Shown: positions 36,549-45,602 of the stretch, in pieces | Layout: every line of letters starts with the position of its first letter | Position numbering within the stretch: the first letter of the stretch is position 1 | Origin: Hasllibacter halocynthiae | GTDB taxonomy: Bacteria; Pseudomonadota; Alphaproteobacteria; Rhodobacterales; Rhodobacteraceae | Assembly: GCF_003003095.1 (NCBI RefSeq) | Contig: NZ_PVTT01000001.1 | Span: forward strand, 1,331,805-1,395,804 | DNA: 64,000 nucleotides | Direction of reading: 5' to 3' | The notes under the pieces: generated by a model | Seen by the model: only the letters and a program-made list of their open reading frames with translations | Told to the model about the DNA's origin: nothing | The model's database searches: none | Program-made: the position numbers and the translations under genes

Positions 36549-36821
36549 ATCTCTGGGGAAGCACCTTCTTCTAGGAAATGCCAAGGGCGGCGGAGGCTGC
36601 CCGCAGGTTGAACGTGACGATCGACCCGGCGTTCCGCAAGGCGCGGCCATCGCCGAGTCGGGACGGGTCTGGACAAGAATTCCCGCCGGGACAAGCGCCC
36701 CGCCGGCGGACGAAGGCCTGTTACCTTCGACGGCCCCCTGCCCCTGGGGGGAACGCTACCGTCGCCGAGGGCCGTTCGAAAGACGCGCCGAACGCTTTTC
36801 CGGCCGGCGACGTTGTCCGGT

Positions 36822-38675
36822 ATGCCGACCCGCCCGAGCCTACACGAGCTGCGACATCTGTCCTTCGACCCCGACCTTCTCGCCTTCGAGGAGGCGGGGC
36901 GCATCATGCTCGTCACCGTCCTGACCTATGGCGTGGTGATCAGCCTGTCCTGGGCGACCGGGCTTCCCCGAGATGGGGCCTGGATCAGCCTGACGGTCGC
37001 GCAGTACGCCGCCTGGTTCGTCCTGGTCCCGGACCGGAAGCGCCGCCTGCGGACCGGCGGCGGGGCGCTCGCGGCCGGATCGGCGGGCGCCATGGCTGGG
37101 ATATTCCTAGCAGGCGAGCCGGCGCTCCTGATGCCGCTGGCGGCCGTCCTCACGGCCGCCGCGTTCGCGCTCGGGCGCCGCTCGCCTGATCTGCTGACGG
37201 CGACCCTGGCCTTTCCCTACGCGATGATCTTCGCCTCGTATTACGGGCCTGAGCCGTCGCAATGGGCATGGTACGCCGCGTGCCTCGGGATCGGCGCGGC
37301 GATCTACCTGCTCGTGCGGTTTCTTCTGTGGGGCCGCGACCGATCGAACCGTCTCGCCACGCTGGTTCGGGTTCACAGGGGCGAGCTGAACCGTCTCACG
37401 CGCCGCACGCGCGCCGGCGCCGGCGCCGACCCGGCCGGCGCCGGCTCGAACGCCGCGCTGCGCCGGATGCTAGCCAAATCTGTGCCCATCGAACGCCGGC
37501 TCGGCCGGCTCGACCATGATCTGGGCGACGCCCTCGGCCAGCAACGCGTCATCGCGGTGGCGAACGCCCTCGGCACGCAGAACCTTCTTCCGCAGGCCGG
37601 AGCGGGTACCGCTGCGCAGGGTGCGGTCGACCGGATCGTGGCGCGAGAGGGCGATGCTCCCGTCCCGCTCGCTTCGGAAGGCGGAGGTGGTGGCGGCCCA
37701 TCGCCCTGGGTGGTGCTCGCCTGCCTCGTCGTCGTGCTACCGATCGCCTTCTGGACGTCGCCGGACCGGTGGGCCTGGGGCTACCTCACCGCGGTCATCG
37801 TGTTCTACGGAACGCAAGGCGGGGACGACACGCTGGCCAAGGGTTGGACGCGCTTCCGCGGCACGCTTCTGGGCGCCGCAGCGGGCGTCGTCGCGGCGAT
37901 GATGCTGGACGGCCACCCGGCCATCGAGTTCGTCGCGATCCTAGCGCTGCAGTTCTTCGCGATATGGCTGCAATCGCTGAACTACGGGTTGATGGTCGGC
38001 CTCTACACCGCCTTCCTCGCCCTCTTCTTCGGCGCGACGGGCGAAACGGCGCTTCCCCCGATAGAGATGCGCCTTCTCGAGACGCTGGTCGGCGCGACGG
38101 CTGGCATGCTCGCGGCGCGGGCGGCGTCGCATTCCGATCCCAAACGGACGGAAAGGTCGAAGATCGCCGATCTGCTCGGCGCGTTGGCCGAAACTCTTCG
38201 CGGAGGCGCGCTCGAGCCCGCACCGGCCGGCATACTGCTCGATCTGGAGAAACAGATCGATCCGGTTCGCAACCGGGTCGTCTCGATCCTCCGGGGGCGA
38301 CGACGCGGCGACCTCGTGCGCCCCCTTCGCGAAGCGGGGCTTCTGACGCACCTGGTGGAGGTCGCCGCGCTCGCCGGGCGACGCGAGGGGGCGATCGCGG
38401 ACCGGATGGACGGATTGGCGCGAGATCTCCGCGAGGATCGGCCGAAACCGGCGCGCGAGGTTTCTTGGCACGGCTCCCATGACGACCTGTCCCGGGGAAT
38501 CATGGACGCCCTGGACGATCTCGCGAAATCCCTCCGGAACCAGCCGGGCCACGCGGCGCCCGGGCGATCGCGGGCGGGTACAGGGCAAGCGGTCGCCCCG
38601 CTCCGGGCATCCGGTCTCTCGCCGCGGGCGAAGGGCACGTTAGCTGGCAGCCGGAACGAACGAGGACAGCGATGA
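36822..38675 (+). CDS. FUSC-family membrane transporter
   Basis: The 617-residue protein has two blocks of about six membrane spans (30-175 and 290-420), each followed by a soluble helical segment. The repeat AWISLTVAQYAAWFVLVPDRK / WAWGYLTAVIVFYGTQGGDDTL is the duplicated FUSC signature, and KGWTRFRGTLLGAAAGVVAAMML is typical of AaeB/YccS-like proteins. Family members export aromatic acids or other compounds. The gene ends in a 4-bp overlap with nhaA, suggesting joint expression with the antiporter. The substrate is unknown. Confidence 0.85.
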   Translation: MPTRPSLHELRHLSFDPDLLAFEEAGRIMLVTVLTYGVVISLSWATGLPRDGAWISLTVAQYAAWFVLVPDRKRRLRTGGGALAAGSAGAMAGIFLAGEPALLMPLAAVLTAAAFALGRRSPDLLTATLAFPYAMIFASYYGPEPSQWAWYAACLGIGAAIYLLVRFLLWGRDRSNRLATLVRVHRGELNRLTRRTRAGAGADPAGAGSNAALRRMLAKSVPIERRLGRLDHDLGDALGQQRVIAVANALGTQNLLPQAGAGTAAQGAVDRIVAREGDAPVPLASEGGGGGGPSPWVVLACLVVVLPIAFWTSPDRWAWGYLTAVIVFYGTQGGDDTLAKGWTRFRGTLLGAAAGVVAAMMLDGHPAIEFVAILALQFFAIWLQSLNYGLMVGLYTAFLALFFGATGETALPPIEMRLLETLVGATAGMLAARAASHSDPKRTERSKIADLLGALAETLRGGALEPAPAGILLDLEKQIDPVRNRVVSILRGRRRGDLVRPLREAGLLTHLVEVAALAGRREGAIADRMDGLARDLREDRPKPAREVSWHGSHDDLSRGIMDALDDLAKSLRNQPGHAAPGRSRAGTGQAVAPLRASGLSPRAKGTLAGSRNERGQR

Positions 38676-40465
38676 CGCTCAGCGCCGCAAAAGCCCTTCC
38701 GCCTGAGGTGGTCGTCGGAAACTCGCCCGGTCGCGAGCTGATCTGGTACGACACGTACGACGCGGCGGTGCCGCCCTCCGTCAGGACGATTCTGCGCTCC
38801 GCCGTGGAGGCGGTCGACGATCGGACCTCGGGCACGGTCGTGATACGCCCCGCCCCGCCCGAGGACGAGGTCGACGCGCAGCGGCGCGCAGCCGCCGTCC
38901 TCGCCGCCGAAGCGCAGGGCCAAGGCTTACGCATGCATCTAGCGGTCTCGGATCGACCGGGCCCGTTCGGCCCTGCCGACGCCGAGCGGCTCGCCGGCGA
39001 GATCGGCCTCGATCCCGGGCGCCTCTCCGCCGACATGGGGTCGGACGCGGTGCTCTCCCATCTCGAGGAGAACCGCCAGGTTCGTGCCGAGATCGACCGC
39101 GCGCCGGGTCCGGCGCTTCTGATCGACGGCCGCCTCTACACCGGGGCCCTGGACGAGGCGGCCCTCGTCGAGGCCATCGAACGGCCGCTCGGCCTTCGCA
39201 TTCGGCAAAGGGGGGCGGAGTTCTTCCAATGGGCCGCGGCCGGCGGGCTGGTCCTGGTGCTGGCCACCGTCGCCGCGCTCGCGGTCGTCAACCTCGGCCT
39301 TCATGCGCCTTACGAGCATCTGCGCGACAGCGTCCTGTCCCTCGGGTGGAACGACGCGCGATTCGCCCTCACCCTTGAGGAGTGGGTGAACGACGGCCTG
39401 ATGACGATCTTCTTCCTGATCGTCGGGATCGAGATAAAGCGCGAGGTCGTGGCGGGCGAGCTTTCGGACCCGTCGCGTGCCGCGCTGCCCATCGTCGCCG
39501 CCCTGGGCGGAATGGCGGTGCCGGCTGCGATCTTCGCGCTGATCAACCTGGGCGAGCCGTCGGCGGCCGGCTGGGGTATCCCGATGGCGACGGACATCGC
39601 GTTCACGCTGGGGCTCCTGGCCCTTCTCGGCGACAGGGTCCCCCCCTCGCTCAAGGTGTTCGTCTCGGCCCTCGCGATCGCGGACGACCTCGGCGCGATC
39701 CTCGTGATCGCGGCGTTCTACTCGGAGGGGATCGCCTGGGGTCCCTTGGGCGTCGCCGCGGGCATCGTCGTCTTCATGGCCGGGCTGAGCTGGGGGCGGG
39801 TCTACGCGCTATGGCCCTACCTGACCCTCGGCATCCTTCTGTGGGCCGCAATCCACGCAGGCGGGCTTCATGCCACGCTCGCAGGGGTGCTGACGGCCCT
39901 GGCGATACCGTCGCGCCGCCCTGCCGCCGTGCACGGCGTGGCGGCGCAGACCGCGGCCCTGATGCGCCGAGAAGCCGAAGCGGCCGAACCGGGCGAGGGC
40001 TTCGCCCATCACACGGTCGAGCGGCTGGGCGAGATCCTGGGCCGCCTGCGCGAGCCGGGCGAGCGGCTGAAGCACGGGCTGGAGAACTGGACCAACTTCG
40101 GCATCCTGCCGCTCTTCGCCTTCTTCAACACCGGCCTCCTTCTGACCGGCGGCGCCTTCGATCCGCTGGCGCCGGTATCCCTGGGGATCATCCTTGGCCT
40201 CGTGATCGGCAAGCCGGTGGGCATCTGCCTTGCGGTATGGCTCGCGCTGCGGACGGGCGTCGCGACCAAGGCGCGGGACGTGGGGTGGCGGCACTTCGTA
40301 GGGGCGGGCTGCCTCTGCGGAATCGGCTTCACCATGTCGATCTTCATAGCCGGGGCCGCCTTCGAGGGTCCGATCCTCGAAGGCGCCAAGCTCAGCGTGC
40401 TGGTCGCCTCGGTCCTCTCCGCCGCGATCGGGATGACCATCCTGAGGCTCACGCGGCCTATCTGA
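38672..40465 (+). CDS. nhaA: Na+/H+ antiporter NhaA fused to an N-terminal cysteine-less DsbA-like domain
   Basis: The 597-residue protein has residues 1 to about 185 resembling a DsbA/thioredoxin fold. AAEAQGQGLRMH, LAGEIGLDPGRLSADM and PALLIDGRLYTGALDEAALVEAIE align with the helical and cis-Pro parts of DsbA, but the segment where CxxC should be (ELIWYDTYDAAVPP) has no cysteine. From about 195 it is a complete NhaA antiporter with EEWVNDGLMTIFFLIVGIEIKRE, the ion-binding Asp pair in ALAIADDLGAILVIA and GCLCGIGFTMSIFIA. NhaA exchanges cytosolic sodium for external protons. It overlaps the FUSC gene by 4 bp. DsbA-NhaA fusions with cysteines exist; loss of the catalytic pair suggests a sensing or structural role, which is inference. 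Confidence 0.9.
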   Translation: MTLSAAKALPPEVVVGNSPGRELIWYDTYDAAVPPSVRTILRSAVEAVDDRTSGTVVIRPAPPEDEVDAQRRAAAVLAAEAQGQGLRMHLAVSDRPGPFGPADAERLAGEIGLDPGRLSADMGSDAVLSHLEENRQVRAEIDRAPGPALLIDGRLYTGALDEAALVEAIERPLGLRIRQRGAEFFQWAAAGGLVLVLATVAALAVVNLGLHAPYEHLRDSVLSLGWNDARFALTLEEWVNDGLMTIFFLIVGIEIKREVVAGELSDPSRAALPIVAALGGMAVPAAIFALINLGEPSAAGWGIPMATDIAFTLGLLALLGDRVPPSLKVFVSALAIADDLGAILVIAAFYSEGIAWGPLGVAAGIVVFMAGLSWGRVYALWPYLTLGILLWAAIHAGGLHATLAGVLTALAIPSRRPAAVHGVAAQTAALMRREAEAAEPGEGFAHHTVERLGEILGRLREPGERLKHGLENWTNFGILPLFAFFNTGLLLTGGAFDPLAPVSLGIILGLVIGKPVGICLAVWLALRTGVATKARDVGWRHFVGAGCLCGIGFTMSIFIAGAAFEGPILEGAKLSVLVASVLSAAIGMTILRLTRPI

Positions 40466-40844
40466 CCGCGCGGATCGTGCCTTCGGGCCCGGCTATGACC
40501 AGCACGCCGTCCTCGACCCCCCATGTCTCGACGGTCGCGACGATGTCGAGGAACCGGCGCTCCTGCTCCATCGCGGCTGGCGCACAGAGGCGCATGGTGG
40601 TGCCGGGCTGCTCGATGTTGAGCGTCCCGCCTTCGGCGACCCAGGTTCCCAGGACGCGATTGCAGCCAGTGCTTCCCGAAAGGGCGCCATCCTCGGCGAA
40701 GCCCAGCTCGGCGGGCTCCTCGCCCGCGGGTGCGGCGCCTCCGATTTCGGTCACTGTCCAGAGGCCGACGAGACTGGTCTCGCCTTCGGACGTCGCCGCG
40801 CATCCGGCGAGTGCCATGGAAACGGCCAAGGTCAGATATCTCAC
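40458..40844 (-). CDS. META-domain lipoprotein
   Basis: The 128-residue protein with GTG start has a lipoprotein signal with lipobox LAGC (Cys15), so it is predicted to be membrane-anchored in the periplasm. The rest is one META/HslJ-like domain: SLVGLWTVTEIGG, LGFAEDGALSGSTGCNRVLG, MRLCAPAAMEQERRFLDIV. META proteins are associated with heat-shock or envelope stress, with no known enzymatic role. Its 3' end overlaps nhaA by 8 bp on the opposite strand. Confidence 0.88.
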   Translation of the reverse strand: MRYLTLAVSMALAGCAATSEGETSLVGLWTVTEIGGAAPAGEEPAELGFAEDGALSGSTGCNRVLGTWVAEGGTLNIEQPGTTMRLCAPAAMEQERRFLDIVATVETWGVEDGVLVIAGPEGTIRAVR

Positions 40845-40859
40845 GAGAGCGTTCCTTCT

Positions 40860-41075
40860 TCAGTCGAATCGTTGGACGCCGCCACCCGGCGCCGTCGGGA
40901 TCCGGGCCGCGGCGGGCGGACACGGGAGAAGAGCGCCACACGCCGGCCCCGACATCGCGGGGATCGCATCGCAGGCGACGGCCGAGGTGCCGACCGTCGC
41001 GTGTCCGATGCCGAAGTCCGCGCCGCTTACGATGGCGCCCGGGCCATGCACAGCAAAAATCCTCGGATCGAACAC
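40860..41075 (-). CDS. Possible 71-residue hypothetical protein upstream of the META lipoprotein
   Basis: A GTG codon at 41075 is preceded by GGAGGA with a 6-base spacer. The frame (VFDPRIFAVHGPGAIVSGAD...) runs to a stop 15 bp before the META lipoprotein start. It contains four cysteines and no recognised domain, and GC-rich composition means an open frame by chance is possible. It would form a two-gene unit with the lipoprotein. I am not sure it is real. The remaining part of the 322-bp gap up to 41167 holds the antiporter ribosome site and nothing else recognised. Confidence 0.25.
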   Translation of the reverse strand: MFDPRIFAVHGPGAIVSGADFGIGHATVGTSAVACDAIPAMSGPACGALLPCPPAAARIPTAPGGGVQRFD

Positions 41076-41166
41076 GGCACTTCCTCCGTTCCTCATGGCA
41101 CGGTCACGCCGCTGTAACCCTGGCGAAGGACTTTGGTTCTCGCCGCATGAGGAAGGATCCCGATGC

Positions 41167-42420
41167 ATGCCGTCCGCCGCTCTCTTCGCCCTCGGCCTCG
41201 GCCTTCTGCTCTATGCGCTCGTGTCGGACCGTGCCGGCCGGGACGGGATCACCGCTCCTATGGGGTTCGTCGCGCTCGGGTTGGCGCTCGCGCTCCTCGG
41301 GAACGTCGACATCGGGGTCGATTCCTCCGCGATCCACGACCTCGCCGAGGCGGCGTTGGTGATCGCGCTCTTCACCGATGCGTCCCGGATCGACGTGCGC
41401 CGCCTGCGCGCGCAGCACGGCCTGCCGGTTCGCCTGCTGACGATCGGGCTGCCGGGCACGATGATCCTCGGGACCGTCGTGGCGATGATCCTCTTCCCCG
41501 ACCTCGGCCTCTGGCCCGCCGCCGTGCTGGCGGTGATGCTCGCGCCGACGGACGCCGCCCTGGGGCAGGCGGTCGTCTCGGATCGCGCCGTCCCGGCCCG
41601 TGTCCGGCAAGCGCTGAACGTCGAGAGCGGGCTGAACGACGGCCTCGCCTTCCCCGCCCTCCTCATCGCCGTCTCCCTCGCCGCCGCGGACGGAGGACGC
41701 GGTATCGGCGGCTGGGCAGGTTTCATCGCGGCGCAGCTCCTCCTGGCGCCGCTGGTGGGCGGGGCGGTCGCCCTGCTCTGCGCCCGCGCCATCCGCACCG
41801 CGCTCGGCAGGGGCTGGATGGACGAGACGTTCCTGCGGATCTCGACGCTCGCCCTTCCGCTTCTCGCCTACGCCGGGGCGGAGGCGGTGACGGCGAACGG
41901 GTTCATCGCCGCGTTCTGCTGCGGCCTCGTGACCGCGACCCGGGACGAGCGCCTGCGCGACGCGATCGCGGACTTCGCCGAGGCCGAGGGGCAGCTCGTC
42001 ACGCTGATCGTCTTCGCCGCCTTCGGCGCGGTGCTCCTGCCTGGGGCGTGGGAGGGATGGGAGTGGCGGCACGTCGTCTATGCCGTGCTGTCCCTGACGG
42101 TGCTGCGGATGGCCCCTGTCTGGCTGTCGCTGCTGGGCACGGGCCTTCGCCGCGAGACGGTGCTTTTCCTCGGCTGGTTCGGCCCGCGCGGCCTTGCTTC
42201 GGTGATCTACCTCCTTCTAGTGCTGGAGGAGAACTCCTTCGCAGGCCTTGCCGACATCGAGGCGACGACGCTTCTGACCGTCCTTCTCTCGGTCGTCCTG
42301 CACGGGGCGACGGCGGGACCTCTCGCGCGGCGCTACGGCAAGGCGGTCGGGGACGCGCCGAGGGAGAGCCAGAAGGTGCACGAGTTCCGGCTGGGACGGG
42401 CCGGCGACCCGGAGGATTGA
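41167..42420 (+). CDS. Cation:proton antiporter (CPA1/NhaP-like)
   Basis: The 417-residue membrane protein has about twelve hydrophobic segments. Landmarks are the CPA-type Asp pair region ALFTDASRID, GLPGTMILGTVVAMILFPDL, VMLAPTDAALGQAVVSDRAVP, LNVESGLNDGLAFPALLIAV and WFGPRGLASVIYLLLVL. These match NhaP/KefC-like proton antiporters, which exchange sodium or potassium for protons. It lacks a large C-terminal regulatory domain. The start at 41167 follows AGGAAGG. It ends 4 bp before dedA and probably shares a transcript with it. Confidence 0.87.
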   Translation: MPSAALFALGLGLLLYALVSDRAGRDGITAPMGFVALGLALALLGNVDIGVDSSAIHDLAEAALVIALFTDASRIDVRRLRAQHGLPVRLLTIGLPGTMILGTVVAMILFPDLGLWPAAVLAVMLAPTDAALGQAVVSDRAVPARVRQALNVESGLNDGLAFPALLIAVSLAAADGGRGIGGWAGFIAAQLLLAPLVGGAVALLCARAIRTALGRGWMDETFLRISTLALPLLAYAGAEAVTANGFIAAFCCGLVTATRDERLRDAIADFAEAEGQLVTLIVFAAFGAVLLPGAWEGWEWRHVVYAVLSLTVLRMAPVWLSLLGTGLRRETVLFLGWFGPRGLASVIYLLLVLEENSFAGLADIEATTLLTVLLSVVLHGATAGPLARRYGKAVGDAPRESQKVHEFRLGRAGDPED

Positions 42421-42424
42421 GAAA

Positions 42425-43033
42425 ATGTTCGATTGGATCGTCTCCATCATGGGAACGGCCGGCCCGGCCGGCGTCGCGTTCCTGATGCTCCTGGAGAACG
42501 TGTTCCCCCCCATTCCCTCCGAACTGGTCATGCCTCTCGCCGGATTCTCGGCGGCGCGGGGCGACATGACGCTCTGGGCCGCGATCCTCGCCGGGACGGG
42601 GGGATCGGTCGGCGGCGCGTGGCTGTGGTACTGGGCCGGCGCCCGGCTCGGCGAGGACCGGCTGAAGCGCTTGGCCGAGCGGCACGGCCGCTGGCTGACC
42701 CTCACCCCCGACGAGATCGATCGCGCCGACGAATGGTTCCGCCGTCATGGCCGGATCGCGGTTCTCGTCGGGCGCCTCGTGCCCGGGGTCCGCACGCTGA
42801 TCTCCGTGCCCGCCGGCCTCTCGAAGATGCCGCTGGGGGCGTTCCTTCTCTACTCGTCCATCGGCTCGCTCATCTGGACGGGGATCCTCGCCGGGGCGGG
42901 CTACCTCCTCGAGGGCGAGTACGAGCGCGTCTCGCATTGGCTGAACCCGGTCTCGAACGTCGCGGTGGTCGTCCTCGTGCTGATCTATCTCTGGCGCGTG
43001 GTCACCTTCGACCGGCGCAAGCGCTCTTCCTGA
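42425..43033 (+). CDS. DedA-family membrane protein (SNARE-associated/VTT domain)
   Basis: The 202-residue protein shows ENVFPPIPSELVMPLAGFSA near the N terminus, GTGGSVGGAWLWYWAGARLG, FFRRHGRIAVLVGRLVPGVR-like sequence (DEWFRRHGRIAVLVGRLVPG) and SVPAGLSKMPLGAFLLYSSI. These are the conserved reentrant-loop and VTT motifs of DedA. DedA proteins act in lipid (undecaprenyl phosphate or phospholipid) flipping and proton-dependent membrane homeostasis. The ribosome site GGAGG lies inside the end of the antiporter gene. Confidence 0.93.
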   Translation: MFDWIVSIMGTAGPAGVAFLMLLENVFPPIPSELVMPLAGFSAARGDMTLWAAILAGTGGSVGGAWLWYWAGARLGEDRLKRLAERHGRWLTLTPDEIDRADEWFRRHGRIAVLVGRLVPGVRTLISVPAGLSKMPLGAFLLYSSIGSLIWTGILAGAGYLLEGEYERVSHWLNPVSNVAVVVLVLIYLWRVVTFDRRKRSS

Positions 43034-43124
43034 TCGCCAAGGGGACTTTTCCGGCCGGTGCCGCGAACCCCATGCCGCCCGAGCGTGTTGGGTTGTCGCA
43101 CGCTCCACAATGAAAGGCTCTTCC

Positions 43125-43493
43125 ATGCGCATTGCTCTCACCACGCTCGCCGCCGCCGCCGTCGCGCTGCCCGCACTCGCGCAGGACGTCGCGCCGAACC
43201 TTCTGGAGGTCGAGAACGAGGCCCTCGTCGTCGAGCCTTGGGGGATCACGGTGGACGACCTGGAGGACACGGACATCGAGGACGCGTCCGGCGACGTGAT
43301 CGGCGAGGTCGACGAGGTCCTCATGACTCCCGAAGGCGAGATCGTCGCCGTCTCGGCCGAGGTCGGCGGCTTCCTGGGGATCGGCGACAGCGAGGTCGTT
43401 GTGGAGCTGGGCATGCTGCGCCCCGAGGGCGACCGCCTGCACATCGACATGAGCAAGGAACAGATCGAGGCCCTGCCCGTCTGGGACGACTGA
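43125..43493 (+). CDS. Exported PRC-barrel domain protein
   Basis: The 122-residue precursor has a clear signal peptide (MRIALTTLAAAAVALPALA-QD). The body contains one PRC-barrel: DIEDASGDVIGEVDEVLMTPEGEIVAVSAEVGGF split into short strands, and a C-terminal MSKEQIEALPVWDD resembling other photosynthesis-independent PRC-barrel proteins of alphaproteobacteria. The chosen Met (43125) starts the signal peptide; an upstream in-frame ATG at 43110 is possible. The function is unknown; such proteins are common in envelope-stress settings. Confidence 0.85.
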   Translation: MRIALTTLAAAAVALPALAQDVAPNLLEVENEALVVEPWGITVDDLEDTDIEDASGDVIGEVDEVLMTPEGEIVAVSAEVGGFLGIGDSEVVVELGMLRPEGDRLHIDMSKEQIEALPVWDD

Positions 43494-43495
43494 TC

Positions 43496-45061
43496 TTGCA
43501 GGAGAGCGTTCGATACCCACGCGCCGGCGCGGCCCTGCGCCGCGTCGCCATCGGCATGGGCATCGGCGGCGGCGCGCTGCTCGCCGCGCGGCTCGCCTTC
43601 CCGCCCCCGACGTCGCGCGGCCCCGTTCAGCACGCCCTGCCCCCAGCTCGTCACGGCCCGCTCGCGGATGGCATTCAGGAGCGGTCGGTGCGGCACGAGG
43701 GGCTCACAGGGGTCGCATCCCTGCGCGACGGCGTGCCGGCCTTCGCGGCGCGGGCGCTGCTGGCGGACGTCGCGGTTCGGTCGATCGACGCGCAATACTA
43801 CATCTGGAAGCCGGACCTGACCGGGCTCCTGCTGCTCGACGCGCTCTGGCGGGCGGCCGAGCGGGGGGTGAGGGTGCGCCTTCTGCTCGACGACAACGGC
43901 ACCGACGGGCTCGACCCGTATCTCGCATGGGTGGGGCGGCACCCGCGCATCGAGGTGCGCCTCTACAATCCGTTCAACCTGCGGCGCGGCAAGCGGCTGG
44001 CCTACGCGTTCGACTTCCCGCGACTGAACCGGCGCATGCACAACAAGTCGTTCACCGTCGACGGCCGCGCCACCATCGTCGGGGGGCGCAACATCGGGGA
44101 CGAGTACTTCGACACGGGGGCACAGGCCATCTACCTCGACCGCGACGTCCTCGCCGTGGGCCCGGTGGTCGAGAAGGTGTCGGCCGATTTCGATCGGTAC
44201 TGGAACTGCCCGTCCGTCCACCCGGCAGCCCCTATCCTGGGCCCTCCGCCGGCGCGCGATCCGCTGGCGCCGGCCCTTCGCGAGCATCTCGCCGAACGAC
44301 AATGGGCCACGTATCGCGAGGAGCTTCAGGACTCGCGCTTCGTCGAACGGATACGCAGCGGCGAGATGGACCTCGAATGGACCCGGGCGAGCCTGCTCAG
44401 CGACGACCCGGCCAAGGGAGAGGGACGTGCCCGTCCCGATCAGCTGCTCGCCGAGCGCCTCGCCCGTGCCGTCGGCGGCGTCGCCGAAGGCCTCGACGGC
44501 GTATCGCCCTACTTCGTTCCGGGATGCCGGGGCACCGAACTGTTCGCGCTCATGGCCCGCCGGGGCGTCCAGGTGCGGCTGCTGACGAACGCGCTCGAGG
44601 CGACGGACGTGCTTCCCGTGCATGCGGGCTACGTATGTTGGCGCCGGGCCCTTCTGACGGGCGGCGTGCGTCTCTTCGAGCTCAAACGCGAAGCCGCGCC
44701 GCCGAGGAGGACGAAGGGTCTGGGCCCGTTCGGCTCCGCCGGGTCGAGCCTTCACGCCAAGACGTTCGCGGTGGACGGCGAGCGGGTCTATGTCGGCTCC
44801 TTCAACTTCGATCCGCGTTCGACCAGCCTGAACACCGAGATGGGCCTCCTTATCGAGAGCCCGCGCATGGCTGCCGAGATGCGGGCCGCCTTCGACGAGG
44901 ATCTGCATGGCCTCGCCTGGGAGGTTCTCCTGCGCGGCGGCCATCTTCTCTGGCGCGACACGGCGACGGGCGCCATTCGGCCGGACGAGCCGGGAGGAAC
45001 GCCGTCGCGCGCGCTGGCGATCGCCGCCATGAAGCACCTGCCGATCGAATGGCTGTTGTAG
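43496..45061 (+). CDS. Cardiolipin synthase/phospholipase D-like protein (ClsC-type)
   Basis: Two HKD motifs, MHNKSFTVDGRATIVGGRNI and LHAKTFAVDGERVYVGSFNF, define a PLD transferase. The N terminus has a hydrophobic anchor (VAIGMGIGGGALLAARLAF). YYIWKPDLTGLLLLDAL, RRMHNKS, RNIGDEYF and FDPRSTSLNTEMGLLI match the group annotated as cardiolipin synthase C or phosphatidyltransferase. The start is uncertain: TTG at 43496 gives 521 residues; ATG at 43556 would shorten the anchor. It follows the PRC-barrel gene after 2 bp and precedes the UPF0114 gene, so it is within a membrane-lipid block. Confidence 0.83.
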   Translation: MQESVRYPRAGAALRRVAIGMGIGGGALLAARLAFPPPTSRGPVQHALPPARHGPLADGIQERSVRHEGLTGVASLRDGVPAFAARALLADVAVRSIDAQYYIWKPDLTGLLLLDALWRAAERGVRVRLLLDDNGTDGLDPYLAWVGRHPRIEVRLYNPFNLRRGKRLAYAFDFPRLNRRMHNKSFTVDGRATIVGGRNIGDEYFDTGAQAIYLDRDVLAVGPVVEKVSADFDRYWNCPSVHPAAPILGPPPARDPLAPALREHLAERQWATYREELQDSRFVERIRSGEMDLEWTRASLLSDDPAKGEGRARPDQLLAERLARAVGGVAEGLDGVSPYFVPGCRGTELFALMARRGVQVRLLTNALEATDVLPVHAGYVCWRRALLTGGVRLFELKREAAPPRRTKGLGPFGSAGSSLHAKTFAVDGERVYVGSFNFDPRSTSLNTEMGLLIESPRMAAEMRAAFDEDLHGLAWEVLLRGGHLLWRDTATGAIRPDEPGGTPSRALAIAAMKHLPIEWLL

Positions 45062-45092
45062 CGGCCCTTCTCACGGCACGGGCCGTCCCTCG

Positions 45093-45602
45093 ATGAGAAG
45101 GGTCTTCAGCCTCGTGCGCTACATCGCCATGCTCGGCGTCCTGGCGAGCGCGATCCTGAGCGGGGCTCTCTATCTGGCGATCCTCATAGGAACCGTGCAG
45201 GCGCTCGGGCACTTCGCCGCCGAACCGCTGGCGGAGCACTCCGTCCGTGATCTGCTGCACCGCGCCATCGAACAGACCGACATGCTGCTCGTCGCGACGA
45301 CGCTGCTCATCGTCTCGATCGGGCTCTACTCCCTCTTTATAGGGGCGTTGGACCGTGTGCCTCCATCGTTGGAGATCACGTCCTTCTCCTCCCTCAAGGA
45401 GAAGCTGATCGCGCTCGTCGTGGCGGTACTGGCCGTCCATTTCTACTCCGTCGTCACCGCTGGGGGCGAGGGCGAGGAGATCCTGCTGAAGGGCGCCGCC
45501 ATCGGCATCGTCATCGGGGCCTTGGCCGTCTTCATGATCGTTCGGAGCTCGCACGGCTCGCCGGAGGGCGAAGCGCCTCCAGCCGGGGACGGGTACCGTT
45601 GA
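45093..45602 (+). CDS. UPF0114/YqhA-family membrane protein
   Basis: The 169-residue protein has four predicted membrane spans: VRYIAMLGVLASAILSGALYLAI, MLLVATTLLIVSIGLYSLFIG, LIALVVAVLAVHFYSV and a last helix near IGIVIGALAVFMIV. The family motif SLKEKLIALVVAVLAV identifies YqhA. The function of this family is not established. It overlaps the next gene by 4 bp. Confidence 0.87.
   Translation: MRRVFSLVRYIAMLGVLASAILSGALYLAILIGTVQALGHFAAEPLAEHSVRDLLHRAIEQTDMLLVATTLLIVSIGLYSLFIGALDRVPPSLEITSFSSLKEKLIALVVAVLAVHFYSVVTAGGEGEEILLKGAAIGIVIGALAVFMIVRSSHGSPEGEAPPAGDGYR

Noticed and set aside
41999..45037. A minus-strand open frame of about 1,000 codons across the CPA antiporter, DedA, PRC-barrel and PLD genes
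   Set aside because: It crosses four well-supported plus-strand genes and has shadow-like Arg/His/Glu composition with no motif.
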